Positions 55,849-64,000 of a stretch of DNA of 64,000 bases are shown here, in pieces. The notes under the pieces were generated by a model. The model saw only the letters and a list, made by a program, of their open reading frames with translations. It was not told where the DNA came from and ran no database searches. The stretch is from Leclercia sp. LSNIH1. GTDB taxonomy: Bacteria; Pseudomonadota; Gammaproteobacteria; Enterobacterales; Enterobacteriaceae. Numbering within the stretch: position 1 is the stretch's first letter; each line of letters opens with the position of its first letter. The translations under genes were made by a program, and so were the position numbers. The DNA lies in assembly GCF_002902985.1 (NCBI RefSeq), contig NZ_CP026167.1, positions 1,550,001 through 1,614,000 on the forward strand, given 5' to 3'.

Positions 55849-56490
55849 CTAAGGACAGGTATAACGCAAGGCAACCTGAACCGCCATTTTTCGATAGTGT
55901 TGCCGCTGGGCCTGTTCATCGGCGCCATCCTCAAACAGCAGGGTGAAGGTGTAGCTGTTGGCCACATAGTGAAAGCTGAAGCTGCTGATGAGGCGATGCA
56001 AATCCCGGGCGTTCACCGTCTGGTTAAAGAGTTGCTTCTCTTTGCCGCGTTTGAGGATGGTTTCCAGCAGATCCAGCGCGCTGCGGTTCACCTGGCGCAG
56101 CAAGGCCGACTGCTGCATAAACCGGCCCCGCTGCATGTTCTCCATACAGATAATGCGGATGTAGTCCGGATGGTCGGCGTGATAGTCAAAGGTGGTTTCC
56201 ACCAGCTCTACCAGCGCTTCTACCGGCGGCATTGCATCCAGGCTGAGCTGCATCTCACTGGCGCGGATCTGCGTGTAGACATATTCCAGCACCAGCAGGT
56301 AGAGGTTCTCTTTGGTCTTAAAGTGATACACCACCATCCGTTTGGTGGTGCCCGCTTTCTCGGCGATCTGCTCCATGCGTGCGCCGTTAAGCCCGTACTC
56401 GGCAAACAGCGAGAGGGCGCTGAGGAAGATTTTGTCTTTCAGGCGGGAGCCGTCGTCGTTTTCCGCGTTTTCGCTGCCGGGGTTAGACAC
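55849..56490 (-). CDS. TetR/AcrR-family transcriptional regulator
   Basis: A 213-residue regulator. The helix-turn-helix is LKDKIFLSALSLFAEYGLNGARMEQIAEKAGTTKRMVVYHFKTKENLY (residues ~17-64). The helical C-terminal domain includes a cysteine in IRIICMENMQRG. It precedes ohr in an apparent operon and is the likely local regulator. This differs from the classical OhrR, which is of the MarR type. Confidence 0.85.
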   Translation of the reverse strand: MSNPGSENAENDDGSRLKDKIFLSALSLFAEYGLNGARMEQIAEKAGTTKRMVVYHFKTKENLYLLVLEYVYTQIRASEMQLSLDAMPPVEALVELVETTFDYHADHPDYIRIICMENMQRGRFMQQSALLRQVNRSALDLLETILKRGKEKQLFNQTVNARDLHRLISSFSFHYVANSYTFTLLFEDGADEQAQRQHYRKMAVQVALRYTCP

Positions 56491-56556
56491 ATCTGCTCCT
56501 TACTTAGCCACATGAGAGCAGAGGATTATCACCACGGCAGCGGGAGAACACAACTC

Positions 56557-57797
<1,241 letters not shown>

Positions 57798-58211
57798 CTT
57801 TTGCCCTGAGGAGAGAGTGACGGGTGGATAGCCGGAATGTCTACTTTTAGCACACAAGCCGGTAGCGTTTGCTCTGGGCCAGATCAAGGTTTGAGCAGAT
57901 TGATGCGGTAAATATACTTTTCGTTGAGCGAATTAATTATTAATTTCTATGGTTTTTATATTTACATATTTATTAAATCTATATTTAGAATATCTAACTT
58001 TCTCTTTTTAAAAATATAATGCACTACAGGTTAACATTGAAGAGTTATTTTGCGATATTAATGCTGTTTTGGCGGTGTATATATTTGTGATGCTGGTTCT
58101 TATCGCACTCTCATTTCGCTCAGCTAATGAAAAAGGAAAGACATTACATTTTTACGTCGCCCTGTTAAACAAACAGGTAATTAAGTTAGATGAACGACGT
58201 GGAATGAACGT
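57798..58211. other. AT-rich control region of yjjQ-bglJ
   Basis: These 414 bases separate the divergent yjjP and yjjQ. From about 57930 the DNA is very AT-rich with many A and T runs, as expected where H-NS silences yjjQ-bglJ in E. coli. No recognised RNA or gene is present. Confidence 0.6.
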
Positions 58212-58964
58212 ATGAATGGATTCGGAGCGCAAATGCCGTCATTGATCTGTAAAAGTGTAATAATAATTGGAAAATCACCCATAATGCAGACCGGCCTCGG
58301 TAGCATTATGTCACGCTATTTCCCGGACTACGATCGTTCTTACTGTCGGACCCATGAAGAACTGACGCTTCTCCAATTGCGTCGCGCAGTTGTGGTCATC
58401 GTTGATATTTCAGATGAACAGCGTAATCCGCTTAATATATGCAATCAGTATCACGCATTACAAAATCAGTATCGGGATATTCACTGGATATTTTTGGTTT
58501 CTCGGGCAATTTATCCCCTCGCTGTTGAGCACTTGATGCGTCCAGAAAGTACGTTGCTATCCAACATGGAGCCCGTCGAAAGTGTGGTTAAGGCTATCCA
58601 GGCGGGTAGCGAAAACGCTGAACGTATTAGCCAGACGCTATTAATACCCGATCCAGATGATTTATATGACAACCAGGATGAAGTCATGTTGACCTTCTCG
58701 GAGCGCAAAGTATTACGCTTACTGGGAAAAGGATGGGGAATTAATCAAATCGCCGCATTGCTGAAAAAGAGTAATAAAACGGTAAGTGCGCAAAAAAACA
58801 GTGCCATGAGAAGACTTGCTTTAACGAGTAATGCCGAAATGTACGCGTGGATTAACAGCACTAAGGGAATGAAAGAGCTGAGTTTATTCTCTGCCTATGG
58901 AGAGCAAGACGAATGGAAAAGAACGCGAACAAAAGACATATCGCTATCGTCGAAAAGTGCATGA
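58212..58964 (+). CDS. yjjQ: YjjQ, LuxR-type regulator
   Basis: A 250-residue regulator with an N-terminal receiver-like domain that lacks a clear phospho-acceptor site, and a C-terminal LuxR helix-turn-helix (TFSERKVLRLLGKGWGINQIAALLKKSNKTVSAQKNSAMRRL, residues ~162-203). E. coli YjjQ represses flagellar and other genes and is silenced by H-NS. An in-frame ATG at 58233 has a better binding site (GGAG, 5-base spacing) and may be the true start. It overlaps bglJ. Confidence 0.9.
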   Translation: MNGFGAQMPSLICKSVIIIGKSPIMQTGLGSIMSRYFPDYDRSYCRTHEELTLLQLRRAVVVIVDISDEQRNPLNICNQYHALQNQYRDIHWIFLVSRAIYPLAVEHLMRPESTLLSNMEPVESVVKAIQAGSENAERISQTLLIPDPDDLYDNQDEVMLTFSERKVLRLLGKGWGINQIAALLKKSNKTVSAQKNSAMRRLALTSNAEMYAWINSTKGMKELSLFSAYGEQDEWKRTRTKDISLSSKSA

Positions 58965-59599
58965 TGAGTGGTATGGGGCTTAAGCATCTTTTTGCCAGCC
59001 CCGCACTTAAAAATTATGAAGTCCACCTGTTTAATAACATTAATAGTTTCCAGTCCTCACTTAGTTTTGTTCCATACACGTCGTTAATTTACTCCCTCTC
59101 GGATGAGCGGGAAGAGCGGCGTAATTGCCTGGTCTGTATTAAGGAAGTGGCTGCCACATACGGCATGATTCAGCGAATCGTACTGGCATCAGATGAGGCA
59201 GAAGCGAGCCTGATTAATCAGCTTTCGCCGTCACGCCTGCATGGGGTGATTCTCAAATCTGAGCCGCTCGCCGACCTGCAGGAGCACCTGAGCAAAATAT
59301 TGAGCGAGAACCGACGGGTTAATGACGGGCATAATAACCACTGGAATATTCATCGTGGAAGACTGCTTAGCCCAACCGAGCGCGCCATTTTGCAGTTTAT
59401 GTCGTGCGGCTTCTCCATCCCGGAAATTGCCACCCGGCTCGATCGCAACATCAAAACCATTCGTGCGCATAAATTCAATGCCATGATTAAGCTCGGGGTG
59501 CGTTCCGACGTGGGATTACTGCACGCAGCGGATATCCTGACCCATTTTCCCGTCCCGGATCCCCGCAACTCGCGCTTCATTTCCCAACACTTTTCATAA
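58913..59599 (+). CDS. bglJ: BglJ, LuxR-type regulator
   Basis: A 228-residue regulator with the C-terminal LuxR helix-turn-helix LSPTERAILQFMSCGFSIPEIATRLDRNIKTIRAHKFNAMIKLGV (residues ~148-192) and an N-terminal receiver-like domain. BglJ forms a heterodimer with RcsB and relieves H-NS silencing, classically at bgl. It overlaps yjjQ by about 50 bases; GGAGAG lies before its ATG. Confidence 0.9.
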   Translation: MEKNANKRHIAIVEKCMMSGMGLKHLFASPALKNYEVHLFNNINSFQSSLSFVPYTSLIYSLSDEREERRNCLVCIKEVAATYGMIQRIVLASDEAEASLINQLSPSRLHGVILKSEPLADLQEHLSKILSENRRVNDGHNNHWNIHRGRLLSPTERAILQFMSCGFSIPEIATRLDRNIKTIRAHKFNAMIKLGVRSDVGLLHAADILTHFPVPDPRNSRFISQHFS

Positions 59600-59640
59600 C
59601 CCATGCAAAAGTCTGCGCCAGAACGGTTCTGGCGCGGGAC

Positions 59641-60099
59641 TTACAGACAAACGTCTACCCATGTTGCCTGAGTGAGCTCGGCCATTCTTTCCGGAGAAAT
59701 ACGCACCGCGCTGTGGATCGCACCGGCAGCGGGCAGCACTTCCGCATACTGTCTGAGAGAGATGTCGCAATAGACCGCCAGCGGCGTTTCCAGTCCGAAA
59801 GGGCAGACGCCACCCACAGGATGCCCTGTGATTGTCACCACCTCGTCACTGCTCAGCATTCGGGCCTTTGCGCCAAACGTCTGCTTCAGCTTTTTGTTAT
59901 CAAGACGCGCATCGCCTTTGGCAACCACGAGGATCACCTCATCTTTAATTTTTAGCGACAGCGTTTTCGCTATCTGACCCGGCGCGACGTTGTGGGCCTC
60001 GGCAGCCAGCGCAACGGTAGCGATACTTTGACCCAGTTCGATGACTTCAACATCCGGGGCGTGGTCAGCGAAAAACTGGCGCACAGACTGCAAACTCAT
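59641..60099 (-). CDS. YbaK/EbsC-family aminoacyl-tRNA deacylase
   Basis: A 152-residue protein with the editing-domain fold of YbaK/ProX. The conserved lysine region ALKIKD-like SLKIKDEVILVVAKGDARLDNKKLKQ, GHPVGGVCPFGLETPLAVYCD and GAIHSAVRISPERM are present. Members hydrolyse mischarged tRNAs such as Ala- or Cys-tRNA(Pro). Its exact substrate is not readable. It is a single gene convergent with bglJ; a stem (GCGCCAGAA / TTCTGGCGC, 59615-59635) lies between them. Confidence 0.85.
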   Translation of the reverse strand: MSLQSVRQFFADHAPDVEVIELGQSIATVALAAEAHNVAPGQIAKTLSLKIKDEVILVVAKGDARLDNKKLKQTFGAKARMLSSDEVVTITGHPVGGVCPFGLETPLAVYCDISLRQYAEVLPAAGAIHSAVRISPERMAELTQATWVDVCL

Positions 60100-60217
60100 T
60101 GTTTCCTCCAGAAAAATATTCTGCGTTGTCGTTCATAAGAGATGATGCCCTTTAAATATTTACCAGGTCACACGCTTCTGATATCAGCGATTTCTGGATC
60201 ATCTTCACAATCACGGA

Positions 60218-60238
60218 AACCGGTTACAGTAACCGGTT
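60218..60238. promoter_or_regulatory. 21-bp perfect palindrome upstream of the PTS gene, candidate operator
   Basis: AACCGGTTAC, a central A, and the exact reverse complement of the first arm form a perfect palindrome. Each half contains AACCGGTT, itself a palindrome like the cores bound by LacI-family sugar repressors. It lies 69 bp before the leader ORF and in the 5' region of the divergent deacylase gene. No repressor gene is adjacent. Confidence 0.6.
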
Positions 60239-60306
60239 GCAGACCATGATGCGGAGATTAATACTGATTACGTCACTTCCCCTGTATCCAATAATAAGAG
60301 TCGATT

Positions 60307-60414
60307 ATGAAACCTATCCGTTTGAGCAGTCCCGCTGGTAAGCGAGCCAGCAAGGTGGTGAAAGTGGTATATGGAACACCGTGCGGCGTCACAACGCCCG
60401 AAACGATCGTCTGA
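60307..60414 (+). CDS. 35-codon leader ORF before the PTS IIC gene
   Basis: A short frame encodes a basic 35-residue peptide (MKPIRLSSPAGKRASKVVKV at its front, then GTPCGVTTPETIV). AAGAG stands 6 bases before the ATG. Its TGA (60412-60414) lies immediately before the AGGAG that serves the IIC gene, so the two could be translationally coupled. I recognise no homologue; it could be a regulatory leader peptide, a real small protein or chance. Confidence 0.45.
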   Translation: MKPIRLSSPAGKRASKVVKVVYGTPCGVTTPETIV

Positions 60415-60427
60415 CAGGAGAGCCGTT

Positions 60428-61771
60428 ATGTCTGCCAACCATGCTGCGTTTAACCTGATATTCCGATTTGTTGAAAACTATGTCAGCCCCATTGCCGGAC
60501 GCATCTCCTCCCAGCGTCACGTGATGGCGATCCGCGACGGTTTTATCTCCGCGATGCCGTTTATGATTGTGGGCTCGTTCTTATTAGTGTTTGCTTACCC
60601 GCCGTTTTCGCCGGACACCACATGGGGCTTTGCCCGCGCCTGGCTGGATATGGCAAAACAGTTTGAAGGCCAGATCCTCACCCCCTTCGATATGACGATG
60701 GGCGTGATGTCCCTCTATATCTGTGCCGCTATCGCCTACAACCTGGGCAAGCATTATGTAAAAGCGTATCAGCTCGATCCCTTCATGTGCGCCATGCTGT
60801 CGCTGATGGCCTTCCTGCTGATCGCCGCGCCAAAAACCAAAGGCGCATTGCCGGTGGACAGCCTCGGCGGGACGGGGATCTTCACCGCCATTCTGGTGGC
60901 GATCTACTGCGTGGAGATGATGCGTTTTCTGAAGGCGCACAATATCGGTATTCGCCTGCCCGACCAGGTGCCGCCGATGATCAAGAACTCCTTCGACCTG
61001 CTGATCCCGGTGCTGGTGGTGGTGCTAACCCTCTATCCACTGAGCCTGCTTATTCAGTCGCAGTTTGGCATGCTGATCCCGCAGGCGATCATGGCCATCT
61101 TTAAACCGCTGGTGGCGGCGGCGGACTCGCTGCCGGCAATCCTGCTGGCGGTGCTGATTGGTCACCTGCTGTGGTTTGCGGGCATCCACGGGGCGGCGAT
61201 TGTCTCCGGTATGCTGCAGATGTTCTGGCTCACCAACCTGGGGATGAACCAGACCGCGCTGGCGCAAAGCGCGCCGCTGCCACACATCTTTATGGAGGCG
61301 TTCTGGACTTTCTTCATTGTGATTGGCGGCTCCGGGGCCACGATGGGGCTGGTGTTCTGCTATCTGCGTAGCCGTTCGGCGCACCTGCGTTCCATTGGAC
61401 GGCTGAGCGTGGTGCCGAGTATTTTCAACATCAACGAACCGGTGATCTTCGGTACGCCTATCGTGATGAACCCGGTGTTCTTTATCCCGTTCCTGCTGGC
61501 GCCAATGGTCAACGCGGTGCTGGCGTGGGCGGCGATGAAGCTGGATCTGATTGGCCGCGTGATTTCGGTGGTTCCCTGGACCGCTCCTGCGCCGGTGGGG
61601 GCTGCCTGGGCGCTGGGCTGGGACTTCAGGGCGGCGATCCTGGTCCTGCTGTTAGCGATGGTCTCCGCCATCATCTACTACCCGTTCTTTAAGGTGTACG
61701 AGAAGCAGCTGCTGGCGCAGGAGGCCGAAGAGGCCCAGCGTGCAGAAGAAGAGAGTCAGCAGGTCGCGTAA
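60428..61771 (+). CDS. PTS cellobiose/lactose-family EIIC permease (orphan)
   Basis: A 447-residue membrane protein of the Lac/Cel EIIC family with about ten helices. The hallmark FNINEPVIFGTPIVMNPVFF is at residues ~334-353, and the front has RISSQRHVMAIRDGFISAMPFMIVGS. It would transport and, with IIA and IIB partners, phosphorylate a beta-glucoside or disaccharide. No IIA, IIB or glycosidase gene is next to it, so partners must be elsewhere. The ATG at 60428 has AGGAG at a 7-base spacing. Confidence 0.9.
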   Translation: MSANHAAFNLIFRFVENYVSPIAGRISSQRHVMAIRDGFISAMPFMIVGSFLLVFAYPPFSPDTTWGFARAWLDMAKQFEGQILTPFDMTMGVMSLYICAAIAYNLGKHYVKAYQLDPFMCAMLSLMAFLLIAAPKTKGALPVDSLGGTGIFTAILVAIYCVEMMRFLKAHNIGIRLPDQVPPMIKNSFDLLIPVLVVVLTLYPLSLLIQSQFGMLIPQAIMAIFKPLVAAADSLPAILLAVLIGHLLWFAGIHGAAIVSGMLQMFWLTNLGMNQTALAQSAPLPHIFMEAFWTFFIVIGGSGATMGLVFCYLRSRSAHLRSIGRLSVVPSIFNINEPVIFGTPIVMNPVFFIPFLLAPMVNAVLAWAAMKLDLIGRVISVVPWTAPAPVGAAWALGWDFRAAILVLLLAMVSAIIYYPFFKVYEKQLLAQEAEEAQRAEEESQQVA

Positions 61772-61778
61772 TAAAAGC

Positions 61779-61806
61779 AAAACGGCAACCCTTGGGTTGC
61801 CGTTTT
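61779..61806. terminator. Bidirectional terminator between the PTS gene and fhuF
   Basis: AAAACGGCAACC pairs perfectly with GGTTGCCGTTTT around a 4-nt loop. Runs of A and T on both flanks allow termination from either side of these convergent genes. Confidence 0.93.
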
Positions 61807-61826
61807 CATCTATTGGACCTGACAAA

Positions 61827-62615
61827 CTATTTCAGCGTGCAATCGCCGCACTGCTGAACGTCCGGCAGGCGATAGCGCTGACAGCAGGTACGACGCACCA
61901 GCAGGCCGTCGCGCGGGACGACGGTGCGATAAAGCGGGTTGTCACGCCCATCGGAGAGCTGGCGGGCAAAGAAAATCGCCTGACGCAGCGCGTCCACTTT
62001 CTCATCCCCCAGCAGGGGTTTCATTTCGGTCAAATACCAGTGAATTAAATAGCCGGTATTGCTCCAGATAAGTTTGCCGTTGATCTCACCCGTCGCTTCC
62101 AGGACGTCAACCACCGGGACCAGCGCGCGTGTCACCAGCATTTCCATACGCTGCCGGGCCGAAAGGGAGGTTGCCTGGCTGTCCTCCTGAACGTCGATCC
62201 AGAAGCAGGCTGCGCGCCCGGTTTCGTGAAACTCAACGTGGAAATGTTCCGGGGAAATATCCAGCGCCACATCCTGGGTCAGCAGGGCCAGCATCATCGG
62301 TGGGACCATCAGCCCGATATACCACTGTGCCCACAGCGACAGCAGCGGCTTGTTTTCCCGCGCCATCGTGGACTGGTTGCGGTAGATATGATCGGAGTAG
62401 GTCGCCAGCAAAGACTGCAGTTCGGCAGGACGCTGCCACTGCGCCAGCGTCATGGCGTGATGAGGATGGGGTTCATCCAGCTTGATGACATCCAGCAGAT
62501 AGGCACGCGTCTGACCGATAGCCTCACGCATCGCGTCCGCAAGCCCTGAAGGCCCGGCCGACAGTGGCGTTTGCCAGATAATATTCTCAACAGCGTGTGC
62601 GGAACGTGTGGCCAT
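61827..62615 (-). CDS. fhuF: Ferric siderophore reductase FhuF
   Basis: A 262-residue protein that reduces iron from hydroxamate siderophores in the cytoplasm. The C-terminal cysteine set RTCCQRYRLPDVQQCGDC gives the unusual C-C-x10-C-x2-C [2Fe-2S] motif of FhuF. A Fur box (62640-62654) lies 25 bp before the start. Confidence 0.96.
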   Translation of the reverse strand: MATRSAHAVENIIWQTPLSAGPSGLADAMREAIGQTRAYLLDVIKLDEPHPHHAMTLAQWQRPAELQSLLATYSDHIYRNQSTMARENKPLLSLWAQWYIGLMVPPMMLALLTQDVALDISPEHFHVEFHETGRAACFWIDVQEDSQATSLSARQRMEMLVTRALVPVVDVLEATGEINGKLIWSNTGYLIHWYLTEMKPLLGDEKVDALRQAIFFARQLSDGRDNPLYRTVVPRDGLLVRRTCCQRYRLPDVQQCGDCTLK

Positions 62616-62639
62616 AAGTTAGCTGGATAAAAATCTAAA

Positions 62640-62654
62640 TGATAATGATTGCCA
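62640..62654. promoter_or_regulatory. Fur box of fhuF
   Basis: TGATAATGATTGCCA matches the 7-1-7 Fur consensus (TGATAATnATTATCA) at 12 of the 14 specified positions. It lies just upstream of fhuF. Confidence 0.88.
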
Positions 62655-62735
62655 ATCCTAACTATAGATAAATCCGTGCGCAAGGCTTTTTACACATTCA
62701 GGTTTAACGCTGACAAATGAGAAAATCTATCATAT

Positions 62736-62754
62736 GATATTGGTTATCATTATC
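62736..62754. promoter_or_regulatory. Fur box of yjjZ
   Basis: GATATTGGTTATCATTATC matches the 19-base Fur consensus GATAATGATAATCATTATC at 16 positions, 17 bp before the yjjZ ATG. The 156-bp fhuF-yjjZ interval thus holds two Fur sites, one per gene. Confidence 0.9.
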
Positions 62755-62771
62755 GGTTTGAGAGATGAATC

Positions 62772-63002
62772 ATGTTGAGCAGAGCGTTGGGAAGTGGCTG
62801 GGGCGTGATACTGCCGGGAATGGTCATGGCCGGGCTGGCGTGTACCGATCTGTCGTTAGCGGTCTGGAAAGTGATTATCGCGTCGGGCTTGCTGATTTCA
62901 TCCGCCATGATCTGGCATAAACAACTGCGGCATTTCGTGCTGCTGCCATCATGTGTTGCGCTGATTGCGGGAATGTGGGTGCTGGTAATGAATCTGAACT
63001 AA
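62772..63002 (+). CDS. yjjZ: YjjZ, small DUF1435 membrane protein
   Basis: A 76-residue protein with two or three hydrophobic helices (SGWGVILPGMVMAGLACTDL, VIIASGLLISSAMIW, LLPSCVALIAGMWVLV). It corresponds to E. coli YjjZ, which is iron-regulated and of unknown function. The Fur box just upstream agrees. It is followed by the tRNA-Leu genes on the other strand. Confidence 0.9.
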   Translation: MLSRALGSGWGVILPGMVMAGLACTDLSLAVWKVIIASGLLISSAMIWHKQLRHFVLLPSCVALIAGMWVLVMNLN

Positions 63003-63041
63003 CGGGAGAAAAAGAGAGAAAATCAGGAGAGATAAGATAAT

Positions 63042-63127
63042 TGGTGCGAGGGGGGGGACTCGAACCCCCACATCCTAAGGACACTAACACCTGAAGCTAG
63101 CGCGTCTACCAATTCCGCCACCTTCGC
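63042..63127 (-). tRNA. leuV: tRNA-Leu(CAG), third of the tandem set; 86 nt
   Basis: The gene begins GCGAAGGTGGCGGAATTGGT on the minus strand, has anticodon CAG (complement of 63091-63093) and encodes its own CCA end. It has one base less in the variable arm (TCCTTAGGAT) than its two neighbours. Symbol follows the E. coli leuQ-leuP-leuV order. Confidence 0.95.
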
Positions 63128-63158
63128 ACAGTCATCTTATTTTTTGATATCGCCTCGT

Positions 63159-63245
63159 TGGTGCGAGGGGGGGGACTCGAACCCCCACATCCGTAAGGAC
63201 ACTAACACCTGAAGCTAGCGCGTCTACCAATTCCGCCACCTTCGC
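63159..63245 (-). tRNA. leuP: tRNA-Leu(CAG), second of the tandem set
   Basis: An 87-nt class II tRNA with anticodon CAG (complement of 63209-63211), encoded CCA, and variable arm TCCTTACGGAT. The sequence is otherwise identical to the flanking copies. Spacing to the third copy is 31 bp. Confidence 0.96.
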
Positions 63246-63274
63246 CCAGTGCGAGCAATATCAATCATGGTTAT

Positions 63275-63361
63275 TGGTGCGAGGGGGGGGACTCGAACCC
63301 CCACATTCGTAAGGACACTAACACCTGAAGCTAGCGCGTCTACCAATTCCGCCACCTTCGC
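63275..63361 (-). tRNA. leuQ: tRNA-Leu(CAG), first of the tandem set
   Basis: An 87-nt tRNA with anticodon CAG (complement of 63325-63327), encoded CCA and variable arm TCCTTACGAAT. It is the promoter-proximal copy; the shared promoter should lie in 63362-63502. Confidence 0.96.
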
Positions 63362-63502
63362 AGACCATCGATACAGTAAAAGTATCGTAACCACGGAGGC
63401 GCATTCTAGATGTTTTCAGCTTTTCGTCAACAGATAATTGTGCGGGAGATATTATTTGCTGCAAAAATGGCCTGAACGGGCGGCTCAGGCCAGCGGGAGA
63501 CG

Positions 63503-64000
63503 TTACTTCTTCGCCTGGCGAGTCATGATGGCGCGGTAGATCTTAAAGCGGCCAGTTTGCGCCAGCACTTCGTGGAAGCCGAAGACTTCATCCAGCACTT
63601 TCGGGTACGGCAGGAAGGCGTTCGCCACGATTCGCAGCTCACCGCCGCTGTTCAGATGGCGTACCGCGGTACGAATCAAGGTCTGCGCGGCTTCGAGGCT
63701 GGTTTCCACACCGTCATGGAATGGCGGATTAGAGATAATCATATCGAAACGGCCGGTCACGTCGGAGAGGACGTTGGAGGCAAAAACTTCGCCTTCAATG
63801 TTGTTGGCCGCCAGGGTCGCGCGGCTGGCTTCGATAGCGGATGCACCCACATCGGTGAGGGTTAAACGCACTTTCGGCGAGTGGCTTGCCAGCACAGCGG
63901 AGAGCACGCCTGCGCCACAGCCGACATCCAGCACTTTGCCTTTGGTGTGCGGCGTAAAGGTGGAGAGCAGCAGCTGGCTGCCCACGTCCAGACCATCACG
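63503..64000 (-). CDS. rsmC: 16S rRNA m2G1207 methyltransferase RsmC, C-terminal part (partial)
   Basis: The frame is open to the right edge ([23 protein letters not shown]) and so is the catalytic C-terminal half of RsmC. It shows the SAM motif [16 protein letters not shown] and the N6/N2-methylase motif ISNPPFHDG. RsmC methylates G1207 of 16S rRNA in the 30S subunit. The start is outside the window. Confidence 0.96.
   Translation of the reverse strand, partial: RDGLDVGSQLLLSTFTPHTKGKVLDVGCGAGVLSAVLASHSPKVRLTLTDVGASAIEASRATLAANNIEGEVFASNVLSDVTGRFDMIISNPPFHDGVETSLEAAQTLIRTAVRHLNSGGELRIVANAFLPYPKVLDEVFGFHEVLAQTGRFKIYRAIMTRQAKK

Noticed and set aside
58090..58215. A 41-codon frame whose TGA overlaps the yjjQ ATG
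   Set aside because: No ribosome-binding site precedes it and the region is AT-rich control DNA, so chance is likely.
63042..63361. Eight-G runs in the tRNA genes considered as sequencing errors
   Set aside because: All three copies have the same count and it fits the known T-arm and acceptor pairing of this tRNA.

Overview
The window is chromosomal DNA from a member of the Enterobacteriaceae. Its gene content and order (yjiA-yjiX-btsT, the hpa cluster, tsr, the lgo genes, opgB-yjjA-dnaC-dnaT, yjjB-yjjP, yjjQ-bglJ, fhuF, yjjZ, three tandem tRNA-Leu(CAG), rsmC) match the segment near 99 min of the Escherichia coli map. The hpa cluster, a TetR-ohr pair and a PTS IIC gene are additions, as in Enterobacter, Lelliottia or Leclercia-like genomes. 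The genus cannot be fixed from sequence reading alone.

Layout. (1) 1-5.2 kb: the 3' end of an aldehyde dehydrogenase gene, a YfaZ-like outer-membrane protein, and the btsT-yjiX-yjiA group with btsT for pyruvate uptake. (2) 5.2-32 kb: a WYL regulator gene and a complete ABC-transporter-dependent capsule locus, all on the minus strand. Read in the direction of transcription it is: lipoprotein gene, kpsD, kpsM, kpsT, kpsE, a variable region of glycosyltransferases with ugd and rfbBDAC, then kpsC-kpsS. This kpsDMTE / region 2 / kpsCS order is that of E. coli group 3 capsules. UDP-glucuronate (Ugd) and dTDP-L-rhamnose (RfbBDAC) are the precursors the locus itself can make. KpsS and KpsC build the poly-Kdo linker on lipid, and KpsM/T/E/D export the polymer. 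About 18.7-29.6 kb is strikingly AT-rich, and the boundary falls inside kpsM. Two lesions are visible: IS1 sits in a glycosyltransferase gene with a 9-bp target duplication, and kpsT is frameshifted at a run of eight G. (3) 32.4-45.3 kb: the 4-hydroxyphenylacetate cluster hpaR / hpaG-E-D-F-H-I-X-A / hpaB-C, which turns 4-hydroxyphenylacetate into pyruvate and succinate semialdehyde. An AbiE-type toxin-antitoxin pair splits hpaA from hpaB. (4) 45.3-50.9 kb: the serine chemoreceptor tsr with a sigma-28 promoter, then the L-galactonate genes lgoT, lgoR and lgoD; lgoD carries an in-frame TGA. (5) 50.9-64 kb: opgB, yjjA, dnaC-dnaT, tetR-ohr, yjjB-yjjP, yjjQ-bglJ, a YbaK-type deacylase gene, an orphan cellobiose-type PTS IIC behind a 35-codon leader ORF and a 21-bp palindrome, Fur-controlled fhuF and yjjZ, three tRNA-Leu genes and the 3' part of rsmC.

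The most novel material is the capsule region 2. Its proteins include a GT2-GT4 fusion, a GT25-like enzyme with a long helical front, and two adjacent proteins sharing a short FD..WY..YPD repeat, one of them joined to a degenerate methyltransferase-like domain. The lesions in kpsT and in one transferase gene raise the question whether this strain is encapsulated, or switches capsule on and off.
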